From Labia minor (Eukaryota; Arthropoda; Insecta; Dermaptera; Spongiphoridae): a stretch of DNA of 64,000 nt. Where the stretch lies: the NCBI GenBank assembly GCA_963082975.1, contig OY720349.1, positions 50,263,962-50,327,961 on the forward strand. Reading direction: 5' to 3'. The notes beneath the pieces were generated by a model. The model saw nothing but the letters and a program-made list of their open reading frames with translations. It did no database searches and was not told the DNA's origin. A program made the translations under genes and the position numbers. The stretch's first letter is position 1. Each line of letters starts with the position of its first letter. Below are positions 45,801-50,465 of this stretch, in pieces.

Positions 45801-48800
45801 CAAAGGCTAATTATAGTTAAAAAATATTAAGGATGATGTATTAAAGTCTCCAAATATAGATAATGAATTGCTATTCCCATATTAAGCGAAAATATTGAAA
45901 AAAATACCCAATGCTAATCGAAAAGAAAAACAAAAATAAGTTGACCTGTGGCCAGGTCCGAACCGACCGACGGCTTGAAGTAAATTAATTTCCAGCTACA
46001 CAAACAATTTCAAATAATTTTAATATATCTATTAATGTAATAAAAAACAGATATGGATACATAAATAATAAATATAAACATTTTTAATTTTATTTTATTT
46101 ATAATATATATGCAAGACCAGGCTGAGACGTCATGAATGGCTGGATGACGTCATATAATTTTATATCAAGAAAAAACTAATAAATATGATTTTTCTCGAG
46201 GATAAAACCAATACAAAGTGCATGATTCGTGGTGATATGTAAAAAATCTCCTCATGTGAAATTTGGTGTGAAAATAACCCTTCCCTTCCTATCGTCGATC
46301 GCTAATACTACCACTTCCGGTTTCCGGATTTGCACCAAAAGTTGATCAATTCATCCCACTGATGCATTAAGTAAATATACCAAATTTCATCAAAATCCGT
46401 TCAGCCGTTCAGGCTGTACACATCTATATGGACGGACAGACGGACGGACAGACATCATGCTAAAAATACTTTTTTCTGTTAAGAAAATGCATGATTCGTG
46501 GAGATATGTAAAAATCTCCACATGTGAAATTTGGTGTGAAAACAATACCTCCCTTACTATCGTCGGTCGGTAAAAATTATCTAACTTATAAATGATGACA
46601 ACATTCTTTGAACATCTTAGTTTTCCATTTCTTTATTAATGAAAATCCACTTAAAAAGAAGAATATTTTTTACGATTAGGTTTACCTAGACGTGTATGTG
46701 GTAATCGTTCGAGTGTTCTCCAGAGCACCTCATGTTTAACACCTCCAACGTTGATACAGACTCGTCTGTTGAGCGCTTTTGAGCGCATAATCATGAACGG
46801 CTCCGGCGGCAGCGACGTCATCGACCTGCTGTGCGGCCGCCCCTGCAGTTGGAGCGGCGGGGGCGGCGAACGAACCACACAGCTCTCGCTCCAGTGGACG
46901 CCTCCGGCGCCGCTGCCGCCCCCGCTATCCGCGGCTGCCGGGACTACGCCACCTGAAAATAATATTTTGTTTCATTATTTACGAGAATTATTTATATGTG
47001 CTTGAGAATTAATTGTTTTTTTTTTTTTTGGAGATTCTCAAAAAATATCTCTTGCATTTCTGGTTTGAATTGTAAAAATATTGATAAATATTATTATGTT
47101 TGTGCTCTTTTATTAAGATTAAAATTATTTTAATATAATATTAGGGAATAAGAAAGATATACTAAGAATATAAATAGGAAATAGTAATTTAAAAATAATT
47201 GTTAAAAATTATATTAAGGATAGGTGATAATAGAGTTAAAAGTATCTATTTAAAAAATTATTAATACCATAGAGCAGGGGTGTCAAACTCAAGGTACACT
47301 TTGGCCAAACAAACAAGGTTTAACTTTAGGCGGCTGCAAAAAAACATTTTACCTTTTTTTTGCGGGCCGCCAAATTTTTTTAAAAAAGTCGAAAGTCTGG
47401 TCGCGGAAAACATTTTACCTTTTTTTTTGGAGACAAATTGAAAATTTTTTAAAAAAAAAGTCGGTCGAAAGTCTGGTCGCGAAAGACATTTTACTTTTTT
47501 TTTTTGACAAATATAAAATTTTTACCGACCGACGATAGTAAGGGAGGTATTGTTTTCAGACCAAATTTCACATGTGGAGATTTTTACATATCTCCACGAA
47601 TCATGCATTTTCTAAACAGAAAAAAGTATTTTTAGCATGATGTCTGTCCGTCCGTCTGTCCGTCTGTCCGTCCGTCCGTATAGATGTGTACAGCCTGAAC
47701 GGCTCAACCGATTTTGATGAAATTTGGTATATTTACTTAATTCATCAGTGGGATGAATTGATCAACTTTTGGTGTATATCCGGAAACCGGAAGTGGTAGT
47801 ATTAGCGATCGACGATAGGAAGGAAAGGGTTATTTTCACACCAAATTTCACATGAGGAGATTTTTTTATATATCACCACGAATCATGCACTTTGTATTGG
47901 TTTTATCCTCGAGAAAAATCATATTTATTAGTTTTTACTTGATTTAAAATTATATGACGTCATCCAGCCATTCATGACGTCACAGCCTGGTCTTACATAT
48001 ATATTATAAATAAAATAAAATTAAAAATATTTATGTTATATTCATATTTGTTTTTTTATTACATTAATAGATATATTAAAATTATTTGAAATTGTTTCTG
48101 TAGCTGGAAATTAATTTTTCAAACCGTCGGTCGGTTCGGACCTGGCCACAGGTCAACTTATTTAAAAATGTATAGAGCAAAAGTTCAATAGTGAATAAGA
48201 TGAAAAAGACTATTTCTCACTAGAAATATGAAATTAGATTTTTAAAATTGATGATAAGAGAACAAGTATTCTAGAAACAAGAACTCTTAATCTTTATTTG
48301 ATAGCACTTTTTTAAATAAAGTAGTTTTTTAAATTTAATTTATTTTTTCTTTTATATTTTTGAATTTTAAAATTTTCTTTTGAACTATGATAAAATATAT
48401 ATTGTTAAAAATAATTGTGAACATACTTTATTATTTTTTAAAATTTTAATAAGTGGTGTAATATTGTTTTCTAATTAAAAAAAAAAAATGTAAAAAAATT
48501 ATTAACCAGGATTCGATTCAGCAACGTTGAAAATTCTAATCAGCTATTTTACTTCTTGCACTAAAGTTGTAAGTTGATTTAAATTTGAATACCAAATTTC
48601 ACCCAAACAGTATCATACAAACATATTGATTTTATAAATTATTAAAACAGGAAGAGATGATGTATAAATATATAAATATACACCATATTTTAAATTAATT
48701 CTTAGTACATAAACGAAAAACAGCTTCTGTTTCTTTTAATAATAAAAGAAAATATATATAAAAAAAAAATATTTTGATTACATAAAATAATGAATCTATA

Positions 48801-49096
48801 ACAAATTTGAATTTTTAAAACATTAATGCAATGTATTCATTTTTATTTTTTTTATAAAAGTAGATAATTATTAGTTGAGTCACACACACACAAAGAATCA
48901 AAGGATCATTGCTTTTCGGACATATAATTAAGCTTAGGGATTCTAAATTTCTGTATCATTTTGATTGATTATCTTTTAATAGGTTGGTCGATTGTCTGGG
49001 CCGTGTACGCTATAGTTAGAAGGGAAGGAGTGGAATGTGGGTACCTCCAGGGGCAATGCCGCCGCCGACTGCTGCCGTCTCCCTGTCCGTCAGCAT
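1156..49096 (-). CDS. Shab: Shab (Kv2) voltage-gated K+ channel alpha subunit, spliced
   Basis: Delayed-rectifier potassium channel subunit of the plasma membrane; four subunits form one pore. The exon chain is 49096-49045, 46952-46686, 39967-39573, 27554-26711, 18795-18398, 10532-10449, 3827-3483 and 1503-1156, all minus strand. Introns are GT-AG with phases 1,1,0,1,0,0,0, and the sum is 2733 nt, exactly 911 codons before the stop. Order in the protein: Gly-rich N-terminus (1-60), T1 tetramerisation domain (about 82-186), S1 (about 235-258), S2 (276-296), S3 (310-329), S4 (342-362), S5 (380-402), selectivity filter TVGYGD (426-431), S6 (439-465), conserved post-S6 segment (to 519), low-complexity tail (520-911). 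T1 and core match Shab/Kv2 rather than Shaker, Shaw or Shal: the T1 has the HX5CX20CC zinc motif and S6 has PIP. The 89-nt exon at 8295-8207 is left out of this chain because it breaks frame. Confidence 0.95.
1776..2396 (-). mobile_element. Family B Helentron-like element, copy 1
   Basis: Element-3' end at the low coordinate: stem-loop GAGTGGAGACACTC on the minus strand. Element-5' end at the high coordinate: ACTATCTCGCCGGAGATAGT. The internal microsatellite is CA followed by GA (2233-2270), and the core contains the GGTTTGAGCTAG box. The element lies directly against the family A copy that follows and fills part of the intron between the last two Shab exons. Confidence 0.8.
2400..3278 (-). 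mobile_element. Family A (diverged subfamily) element interrupted by a SINE
   Basis: The outer parts match the copy at 61418-61914 over its length: subterminal ACCGACCG/CGGTCGGT motifs, a GTCCGCCC-type microsatellite at about 3060-3085 and the ACCACTTCCGG box. The match is broken at 2459-2772 by AT repeat and a tRNA-like SINE, so the SINE is younger than this element. Confidence 0.75.
2476..2760 (+). mobile_element. tRNA-derived SINE
   Basis: The head carries RNA polymerase III promoter boxes: box A TGGCTGAATGG at 2488-2498 and box B GAGTTCGAATCCC at 2530-2542. A non-tRNA body follows, and a GAA-type tail (GAAGAAGAAGAAG) ends at 2760. AT-repeat sequence flanks both sides and may be the target duplication. 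The head does not fold as an intact tRNA followed by a normal 3' end, so it is not annotated as a tRNA gene. Confidence 0.75.
3483..3827 (-). CDS. Shab: Shab exon: distal C-terminal tail (residues 681-795)
   Basis: The acceptor is TTTTTTCATTCGCAG|GAG and the donor CAA|GTAAGG, phase 0 on both sides, 115 codons. It starts [19 protein letters not shown], passes a Gly/Pro/Ala/Ser-rich middle, and ends [19 protein letters not shown]. The last block resembles a motif I remember from the tail of fly Shab. It joins without a gap to GDLTSD in the next exon. The tail is cytoplasmic and likely regulatory. Confidence 0.92.
3828..8206. other. Shab intron, AT-rich
   Basis: About 4.4 kb of very AT-rich sequence with a TA repeat at about 5322-5354. 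I see no exon, no coding remnant and no recognisable transposon. Confidence 0.6.
8207..8295 (-). CDS. Shab: Shab exon with broken frame (89 nt)
   Basis: The acceptor is CAGTCCCATTGCAG|GAA and the donor a strong CAG|GTGAGT. Entering in phase 0 after CCFCTSK it reads [20 protein letters not shown] and meets TAG at 8232-8230. The frame that would leave in phase 0 into the next exon reads [10 protein letters not shown] and is closed upstream by TAA at 8290-8288. Both halves look coding, and the exon is 89 nt, one short of a multiple of three. Either one base is missing between 8233 and 8287 (for example in the T5 run at 8237-8241 or the C5 run at 8262-8266), or this is a real truncating exon. The first half recalls the fly CCFC...GECIPL segment. 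Confidence 0.7.
8296..10448. other. Shab intron, AT-rich
   Basis: Low-complexity AT-rich intron. The only marked site is a CRE palindrome TGACGTCA at 9772-9779 overlapping a CACGTG E-box at 9778-9783. A short plus-strand ORF at 9781-9990 is AT-rich and does not look coding. Confidence 0.5.
10449..10532 (-). CDS. Shab: Shab small exon with CCFC motif (residues 653-680)
   Basis: A clean 84-nt exon: acceptor CTCTCTTCTTTTATAG|GAA, donor AAG|GTAGTA, phase 0 on both sides. It encodes [20 protein letters not shown] followed by ECCFCTSK. Fly Shab, as I remember it, has a very similar ENL...FECCFCTTK segment in its C-terminal tail, so this is a true family exon and not a chance ORF. The preceding VYVTP likewise resembles the fly segment ending ITP; fly has about a dozen residues between them that I could not find here. 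The Cys cluster may bind metal or be lipid-modified, which is inference. Confidence 0.85.
11278..11437 (-). mobile_element. Family A element, 3' fragment
   Basis: Matches the element-3' end of the full copies: the GACCTGGCCACAGGTC hairpin, CGTCGGTCGGT repeat and TAGCTGGAAATTAATTT block. It breaks off at about 11437, next to a GC-rich hairpin repeat. Confidence 0.8.
11440..11545. repeat. GGGGGC hairpin repeat, copy 1
   Basis: Contains TCTAGACGGGGGCTCCGCCC. The hairpin GGGGGCTCCGCCCCC spans 11478-11492 (6-bp stem, 3-nt loop) and is followed by TGTACCCCCGA. The same block recurs at 40088-40180, in both cases next to a fragment of the same LINE family. Confidence 0.7.
11668..12475 (-). pseudogene. 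Decayed LINE reverse transcriptase, 3' part
   Basis: The minus strand shows, in order from 12475 down, a CGFR motif, LFVDFSKTY (RT motif A), DDLNIIGDS (site of the YxDD box; the Tyr is replaced), then [19 protein letters not shown] and the C-terminal [13 protein letters not shown]. Stops and frameshifts are frequent, so it is dead. This is the usual order for the end of ORF2 in a non-LTR retrotransposon. Confidence 0.85.
12476..13160. other. Shab intron, AT-rich
   Basis: AT-rich, with one GC-richer patch at about 12968-13020 that I cannot classify. Confidence 0.5.
13161..13290 (+). repeat. Interspersed repeat R, copy 1
   Basis: About 120 bp, with TATGACAGCAAAAAAGTAAA and an ACATACATACAAACACTCTC stretch, also found at 41137-41252 in the same orientation. 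It ends in a TATATATATAGAT run that leads into the GAAGTAGCCGGCG block. Confidence 0.7.
13296..14072 (+). mobile_element. Family A element with a 255-bp palindrome
   Basis: Arms 13331-13585 and 13632-13886 are near-perfect inverted copies of the central part of family A, separated by 46 nt. The right arm continues into a normal element-3' end (hairpin GACCTGGCCACAGGTC). The left arm is preceded by GAAGTAGCCGGCGTTGCCGG. Confidence 0.8.
14117..14750 (+). mobile_element. Family A element, full-length
   Basis: Starts TTTTTACCGACCGACGATAG, has a GTCTGTCC/GTCCGTCC microsatellite at about 14242-14276, and ends with CGTCGGTCGGT and the GACCTGGCCACAGGTC stem-loop. A GCCGGCAACGCCGGC block at about 14557-14575 replaces the CCAGCCATTCATGACG block of other copies. 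Confidence 0.85.
15560..15643 (-). CDS. Possible cassette exon of Shab, 28 codons
   Basis: An 84-nt stretch, GC-richer than its surroundings, is open in phase 0 between a T-rich acceptor ending TTTTAAG|GCT and a strong TTG|GTGAGT donor. Inserted between the exons at 18.4 and 10.5 kb it would keep the frame and add 28 residues including [18 protein letters not shown] do not recognise this peptide in other Shab proteins, and the AAG acceptor is weaker than CAG, so it may instead be a conserved non-coding island. Confidence 0.3.
15728..16322 (-). mobile_element. Family B element, copy 2
   Basis: Element-3' stem-loop GAGTGGAGACACTC on the minus strand at about 15733-15746, a degraded CA/TC microsatellite at about 16175-16208, and the element-5' ACTATCTC end at about 16300-16322. 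Confidence 0.8.
16752..17096 (-). mobile_element. Family A element with internal deletion
   Basis: Both ends are present (GACCTGGCCACAGGTC hairpin side and CGTCGGTCGGT side), but about 300 bp of the middle, including the microsatellite, is missing. It may sit within an older repeat that continues to about 17260. Confidence 0.8.
17097..18397. other. Shab intron, AT-rich
   Basis: The first 160 bp (to about 17260) are GC-richer and probably an old repeat. The rest is AT-rich with no feature that I can support. Confidence 0.5.
18398..18795 (-). CDS. Shab: Shab exon: Gly/Ser/Pro-rich C-terminal tail (residues 520-652)
   Basis: The acceptor is CCTTGTTCCAG|GC and the donor CCG|GTGAGT. With the G carried over from the previous exon it starts [16 protein letters not shown], a segment conserved directly after VDTG in fly Shab as I recall it. 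It continues with a Gly/Ser run (about 537-561), a [18 protein letters not shown] stretch, an Ala run (about 598-606), [15 protein letters not shown] and ends [10 protein letters not shown]. The tail is cytoplasmic and probably disordered. GC content is far above the introns. The exon ends in phase 0, so it can join in frame to any of the downstream phase 0 exons. Confidence 0.92.
18796..22649. other. Shab intron with two GC-richer islands
   Basis: Mostly AT-rich. Islands at about 19805-20140 and 22130-22260 are GC-richer, lack stop-free frames joined to good splice sites, and may be conserved non-coding DNA. Confidence 0.4.
22650..22655 (-). terminator. AATAAA polyadenylation signal after the short-tail exon
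   Basis: The hexamer AATAAA on the minus strand sits 33 nt past the TGA of the candidate short-tail exon. In such AT-rich DNA the hexamer is common by chance, so the support comes from its position. Confidence 0.35.
22688..22770 (-). CDS. Shab: Candidate alternative 3'-terminal Shab exon (short tail)
   Basis: The acceptor is very good: a long C/T-rich tract ending TCTTCCCAACAG|GT. It enters in phase 1, the phase needed after the VDTG exon, and encodes a 26-residue hydrophilic tail starting [14 protein letters not shown] and ending SYQRL, then TGA at 22690-22688. An AATAAA lies 33 nt further on. The stretch is clearly GC-richer than the intron around it. Splicing of 26711 to 22770 would give a channel of about 546 residues lacking the Gly/Pro-rich C-terminal half. 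No homologue can be confirmed from sequence alone. Confidence 0.5.
22771..26710. other. Shab intron with purine-rich tracts
   Basis: Contains GA-rich tracts on the plus strand (22795-22910, 24460-24492, 24740-24830), an ATG triplet run at about 22932-22954, and moderately GC-rich patches at 25800-26000 and 26440-26600. ORFs across the GA tracts are low-complexity artefacts. Confidence 0.5.
26711..27554 (-). CDS. Shab: Shab exon: S1-S6 core and post-S6 segment (residues 239-520)
   Basis: The acceptor is GCTTGGTTTCCAG|GTC and the donor CAG|GTCAGT. One 844-nt exon encodes nearly the whole membrane domain. S4 (342-362) has the regular series R349, R352, R355, K358, R361, with Q at the position of the first Shaker arginine, as in Kv2. 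The P loop has [21 protein letters not shown], with TVGYG at 426-430. S6 carries the PIP gating hinge (P457, P459) followed by [12 protein letters not shown]. The conserved post-S6 part runs through [20 protein letters not shown] to VDTG, where a phase 1 junction allows alternative C-terminal tails. Without splicing, translation would stop after GQ. Confidence 0.99.
27555..33947. other. Shab intron, AT-rich
   Basis: The largest intron (27555-39572) starts here. Very AT-rich, with TA runs at 30015-30040, 31889-31904 and 32098-32112. Small GC-richer patches at 29805-29850, 30835-30885 and 32700-32820 have no supported function. Confidence 0.5.
33956..34534 (+). mobile_element. Non-autonomous hAT transposon (579 bp)
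   Basis: Terminal repeats CAGTGCCGCCCTAAC and, inverted, CAGGGCCGTCTTAAG agree at 11 of 15 positions. An exact 8-bp target duplication AACCTGAT flanks it at 33948-33955 and 34535-34542, as expected for hAT. There is no transposase ORF. Confidence 0.9.
34543..35109. other. Shab intron, AT-rich
   Basis: Two overlapping short plus-strand ORFs (34673-34962) lie here; both are AT-rich without a recognisable domain, and I do not call them genes. Confidence 0.4.
35110..35340 (-). pseudogene. LINE fragment
   Basis: The minus strand reads LYYMGM (the LYGxETW site) and continues to a stretch matching the start of the fragment at 37085, with frame breaks. It is the same family as the LINE at 11668-12475. 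A TA repeat lies beside it at 35360-35390. Confidence 0.7.
35391..37060. other. Shab intron, AT-rich
   Basis: AT-rich with no supported feature. A TA run lies at 36968-36982. Confidence 0.5.
37085..37440 (+). pseudogene. LINE ORF2 C-terminal fragment with internal duplication
   Basis: The plus strand reads [18 protein letters not shown] and [20 protein letters not shown], typical of the end of many non-LTR ORF2 proteins. After a frameshift near 37290 it reads WKVVVQNR twice, 30 bp apart in the same frame, then [14 protein letters not shown] and a stop at 37438-37440. The sister fragments elsewhere carry the AAKNFR end without the duplication. Confidence 0.85.
37797..38097 (+). mobile_element. 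Short hAT MITE (301 bp)
   Basis: Perfect 15-bp terminal inverted repeats CAGTGCTCCGCAACC. The 8-bp flanks are TTATAAAT and ATATAAAT (7 of 8 match), as expected for hAT. No coding capacity. Confidence 0.9.
38106..39572. other. Shab intron, AT-rich
   Basis: AT-rich intron with nothing that I can support. Confidence 0.5.
39573..39967 (-). CDS. Shab: Shab exon: C-terminal half of T1, linker and start of S1 (residues 107-238)
   Basis: The acceptor is TTTTGCGTTTCAG|GT and the donor is a perfect AGG|GTAAGT. It continues T1 with [15 protein letters not shown] and [11 protein letters not shown], and carries the zinc-site signature of non-Shaker Kv channels, HX5CX20CC, as H154, C160, C181 and C182. 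A charged helical linker follows (residues about 186-220, rich in E, K and R), then the FLWDLLEKP lead-in to S1. The exon ends IAAR and joins in phase 0 to VIAVISILF in the next exon, placing an intron inside S1 as is usual for Shab-type genes. Confidence 0.97.
40088..40180. repeat. GGGGGC hairpin repeat, copy 2
   Basis: Second copy of the block at 11440-11545; the hairpin GGGGGCTCCGCCCCC is at 40120-40134. It is followed directly by LINE sequence. Confidence 0.7.
40185..40480 (-). pseudogene. LINE fragment
   Basis: Aligns by eye with 11900-12150 of the longer LINE remnant (for example GATAACAGACGTTACCCGAT versus GATAACAGGCGTTTCCCGAT on the plus strand). Too decayed to give a long frame. Confidence 0.7.
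40509..41126 (+). mobile_element. Family B element, full-length, plus orientation
   Basis: Begins TTACTATCTCG, has a (TG)n microsatellite at about 40625-40672, and ends with CGAGATAGT, the stem-loop GAGTGGAGACACTC and CAGCT. Confidence 0.85.
41137..41252 (+). repeat. Interspersed repeat R, copy 2
   Basis: Matches 13161-13290, including the ACATACATACAAACACTCTC stretch, and follows directly after a family B element. Confidence 0.7.
42055..42934 (-). mobile_element. Family B element with partial tandem duplication
   Basis: The first unit (42055-42466) has the stem-loop end and the core but stops before the microsatellite. The second (42467-42934) restarts at an internal GCATTAAAAAATTAATTCTG point and runs through a (CA)n tract (42757-42806) to the ACTATCTC end. 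Confidence 0.8.
42935..44109. other. Shab intron, AT-rich
   Basis: AT-rich, with TA runs near 43193-43206 and 43720-43732. No other feature seen. Confidence 0.5.
44110..44430 (-). pseudogene. LINE fragment
   Basis: The minus strand shows the C-terminal [11 protein letters not shown] at about 44112-44160 and, upstream, [14 protein letters not shown] at about 44395-44450, the same pair of motifs as in the fragment at 37085-37440. Confidence 0.7.
44451..45544. other. Shab intron, AT-rich
   Basis: AT-rich. The 60-codon plus-strand ORF at 45006-45188 shows no coding character. Confidence 0.4.
45545..45660 (+). mobile_element. Family A element, 3' fragment
   Basis: Only the last 115 bp: the TAGCTGGAAATTAATTT block, CGTCGGTCGGT and the CTGGCCACAGGTCAACTTA end. 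Confidence 0.8.
45936..46577 (-). mobile_element. Family A element, full-length, minus orientation
   Basis: The element-3' hairpin GACCTGGCCACAGGTC is at the low-coordinate end and ACCGACCGACG at the high end (about 46560-46577). The GGACAGACGGACGGACAGAC microsatellite is at about 46431-46450. It ends 108 bp from the donor of the first T1 exon. Confidence 0.9.
46686..46952 (-). CDS. Shab: Shab exon: N-terminal half of T1 (residues 18-107)
   Basis: The acceptor is ATTATTTTCAG|GT and the donor is CTAG|GTAAAC, phase 1 on both sides. It encodes a Gly/Ala/Pro-rich linker and then the strongly conserved [20 protein letters not shown] segment, followed by the first T1 strands with the NVGG motif (85-88) and [18 protein letters not shown]1 drives subfamily-specific tetramer assembly on the cytoplasmic side. 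The exon is flanked by two transposon copies of the same family in opposite orientation, at 45936-46577 and 47519-48160, the nearer one only about 110 bp from the donor. Confidence 0.95.
46953..47276. other. Shab intron, AT-rich
   Basis: Short AT-rich stretch upstream of the T1 exon with no supported feature beyond the acceptor. Confidence 0.5.
47277..47518 (+). mobile_element. Truncated hAT-like end with tandem repeats
   Basis: Starts CAGGGGTGTCAAACTCAAGG, a typical hAT terminal sequence. It is followed by about 2.5 copies of a 65-75 bp unit with GTCGAAAGTCTGGTCGCG and ACATTTTACC. The other end is missing; a family A element is inserted at 47519. Confidence 0.6.
47519..48160 (+). mobile_element. 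Family A element, full-length, plus orientation
   Basis: Starts TTTTTACCGACCGACGATAG, has the microsatellite at 47642-47680, and ends GACCTGGCCACAGGTCAACT. It is inverted relative to the copy at 45936-46577, with the first T1 exon between them. Confidence 0.9.
48164..49044. other. First visible Shab intron, AT-rich
   Basis: AT-rich sequence between the family A copy and the start-codon exon; no other feature seen. Confidence 0.5.
49045..49096 (-). CDS. Shab: Shab coding exon 1 (N-terminus, residues 1-17)
   Basis: This holds the start codon and 17 codons beginning [13 protein letters not shown], ending one base into codon 18 at a GGAG|GTACCC donor. The start was chosen because it is the first in-frame ATG after an in-frame TAG at 49234-49232, and it has an A at -3. 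The next exon starts GT, so the split codon is GGT (Gly) and the Gly-rich reading continues smoothly. The stretch is very GC-rich compared with its surroundings. No close N-terminal homologue can be judged, because this part of Shab varies between species. A longer N-terminus from a non-AUG start is possible, since the 45 codons before this ATG are open in the same frame. Confidence 0.75.
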
Positions 49097-49288
49097 GATC
49101 GGGCCGGCCCTGCCTCCGCCCCCGCTGCCCCGGCCGCCCACGCCGCTACCGCCGCCGCCCTCCGCGGCTTCGCTCCCTCTTCCTCCTCGTCTACACACTG
49201 CTGCTCCTCTCCACGGACGACGACTGGCTAACTAGCCAAGGGTGTCATCATCCCCCGGTGGCATTGGCCGCCGGCAAGCGGCCCATCG
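49097..49288 (-). promoter_or_regulatory. Shab: Shab 5' leader with three overlapping upstream ORFs
   Basis: A polypyrimidine tract ending in TTTTTTAG lies just upstream of 49288, so this looks like a spliced 5' leader exon with at least one more non-coding exon further up. Three short upstream ORFs overlap: 49286-49248 (12 aa), 49264-49232 (10 aa) and 49251-49228 (7 aa). The second lies in the same frame as Shab and ends at TAG; after it come 45 stop-free Gly/Arg-rich codons leading into the chosen ATG. Such leaders usually lower main-ORF translation, but that is inference. Confidence 0.55.
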
Positions 49289-49899
49289 CTAAAAAACAAA
49301 ATAGAAACATCAAAATTACAATGCGTCACGTTCAAAGAACTTAACTTATATTAGGTAACTTTCATTAAATAGTTGAAAACATAGATAAAGTATGTTTTGT
49401 TAATTTGTCAAATAATTATATATTATGTGTGTGATTTGGAATTTAAAATTGTAGTTATAAAATAATACGAATTATGTATATATATTCTCAGAAATATACA
49501 TTCTTAGAATTGAATTTAATAAAAATTAACATTCCACGATTCTACGGAACTAATTAAACCTCGTAAAAAGTGAATTGCGTGCGCTAATTAAACATTATTA
49601 TTTGAATAAAAAAATCATCTCACAAACCAAGGCAAGGATTGATGGAAATTATGGAAACTCTGACCCATCAATTTCAATATTCAAGAATGGTTGCTGAATT
49701 CTGTTGTGGTCATATCAGTACAAATGTTGCGTTCATCGCCGAAAGAAGATATAAATTAATGTGAAATGATATAGAACGATTTGATAATGAGCTAAGGTTG
49801 TAGTATCTCAGCCAAGCAATTATATCATATTTTACATGAATATTTGGACATTAAAGAGCTAACTTCGTGATTGATGCCGCAATTTTCCACTCTCAACTA
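49289..49899. other. Upstream of the leader exon
   Basis: Intron or upstream region. The acceptor at 49290-49289 implies a further 5' exon that I could not identify in this window. Confidence 0.4.
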
Positions 49900-50130
49900 T
49901 AAGCACGTATGTAGCCACGATGTTAAAAATCCCTAGATTCGGGTGTGAACTGCTACCCAATGCAGCATATTAAGCTTCTGCGACTATTTCCTGTTTCCAA
50001 ACCTAAAGAAACGGCTGAGGTGTAAAAGGTTATTGACGAATAAACTTCGTGATAACTTCTAACACTGCAACAACACTGATTTTAAGGGCCTTGAAAAAAC
50101 TAATATTTGGAAGGAATATAAAAAAATTGG
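49900..50130 (+). pseudogene. Decayed mariner-type transposase, C-terminal part
   Basis: The plus strand reads ELLPNAAY, and after a frameshift CDYFLFPNLKKRLR, matching the ELLPHxPYSPDLAPxDYFLFP signature around the last catalytic Asp of mariner transposases. A stop follows at about 50060. No terminal repeats were found. Confidence 0.75.
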
Positions 50131-50171
50131 AAAACCGGTAAACTAAATCAATTATCAACTACCATCATTTT

Positions 50172-50454
50172 AAATTATTATTATTTGGTGGTTGTTTTTA
50201 TTTATAACGGAATTTTGTAAATTAAACCTCATATTGATATTTGTTATTGTAAATTTATTCAAAAAATACAAACATATACACAACGTTTCGATTGCTATTT
50301 CTGCAATCGTTATCAAGCGACTGCACTGTTCGAGCGTCCAGTGACAGCCACTTGCAGAAGTATTAATCGAAACGTTGTGTATATGTTTATATTTTTTGAA
50401 TAAATTTACAATCACAAATATCAATATGTGGTTTAATTTACAAAATTCCGTTAT
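50172..50454. repeat. Fold-back element with 89-bp arms
   Basis: Arms 50204-50292 and 50366-50454 are inverted copies with few mismatches and a 73-nt spacer. The direct repeat ACCATCATTTT at 50161-50171 and 50455-50465 looks like a target duplication. Confidence 0.8.
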
Positions 50455-50465
50455 ACCATCATTTT

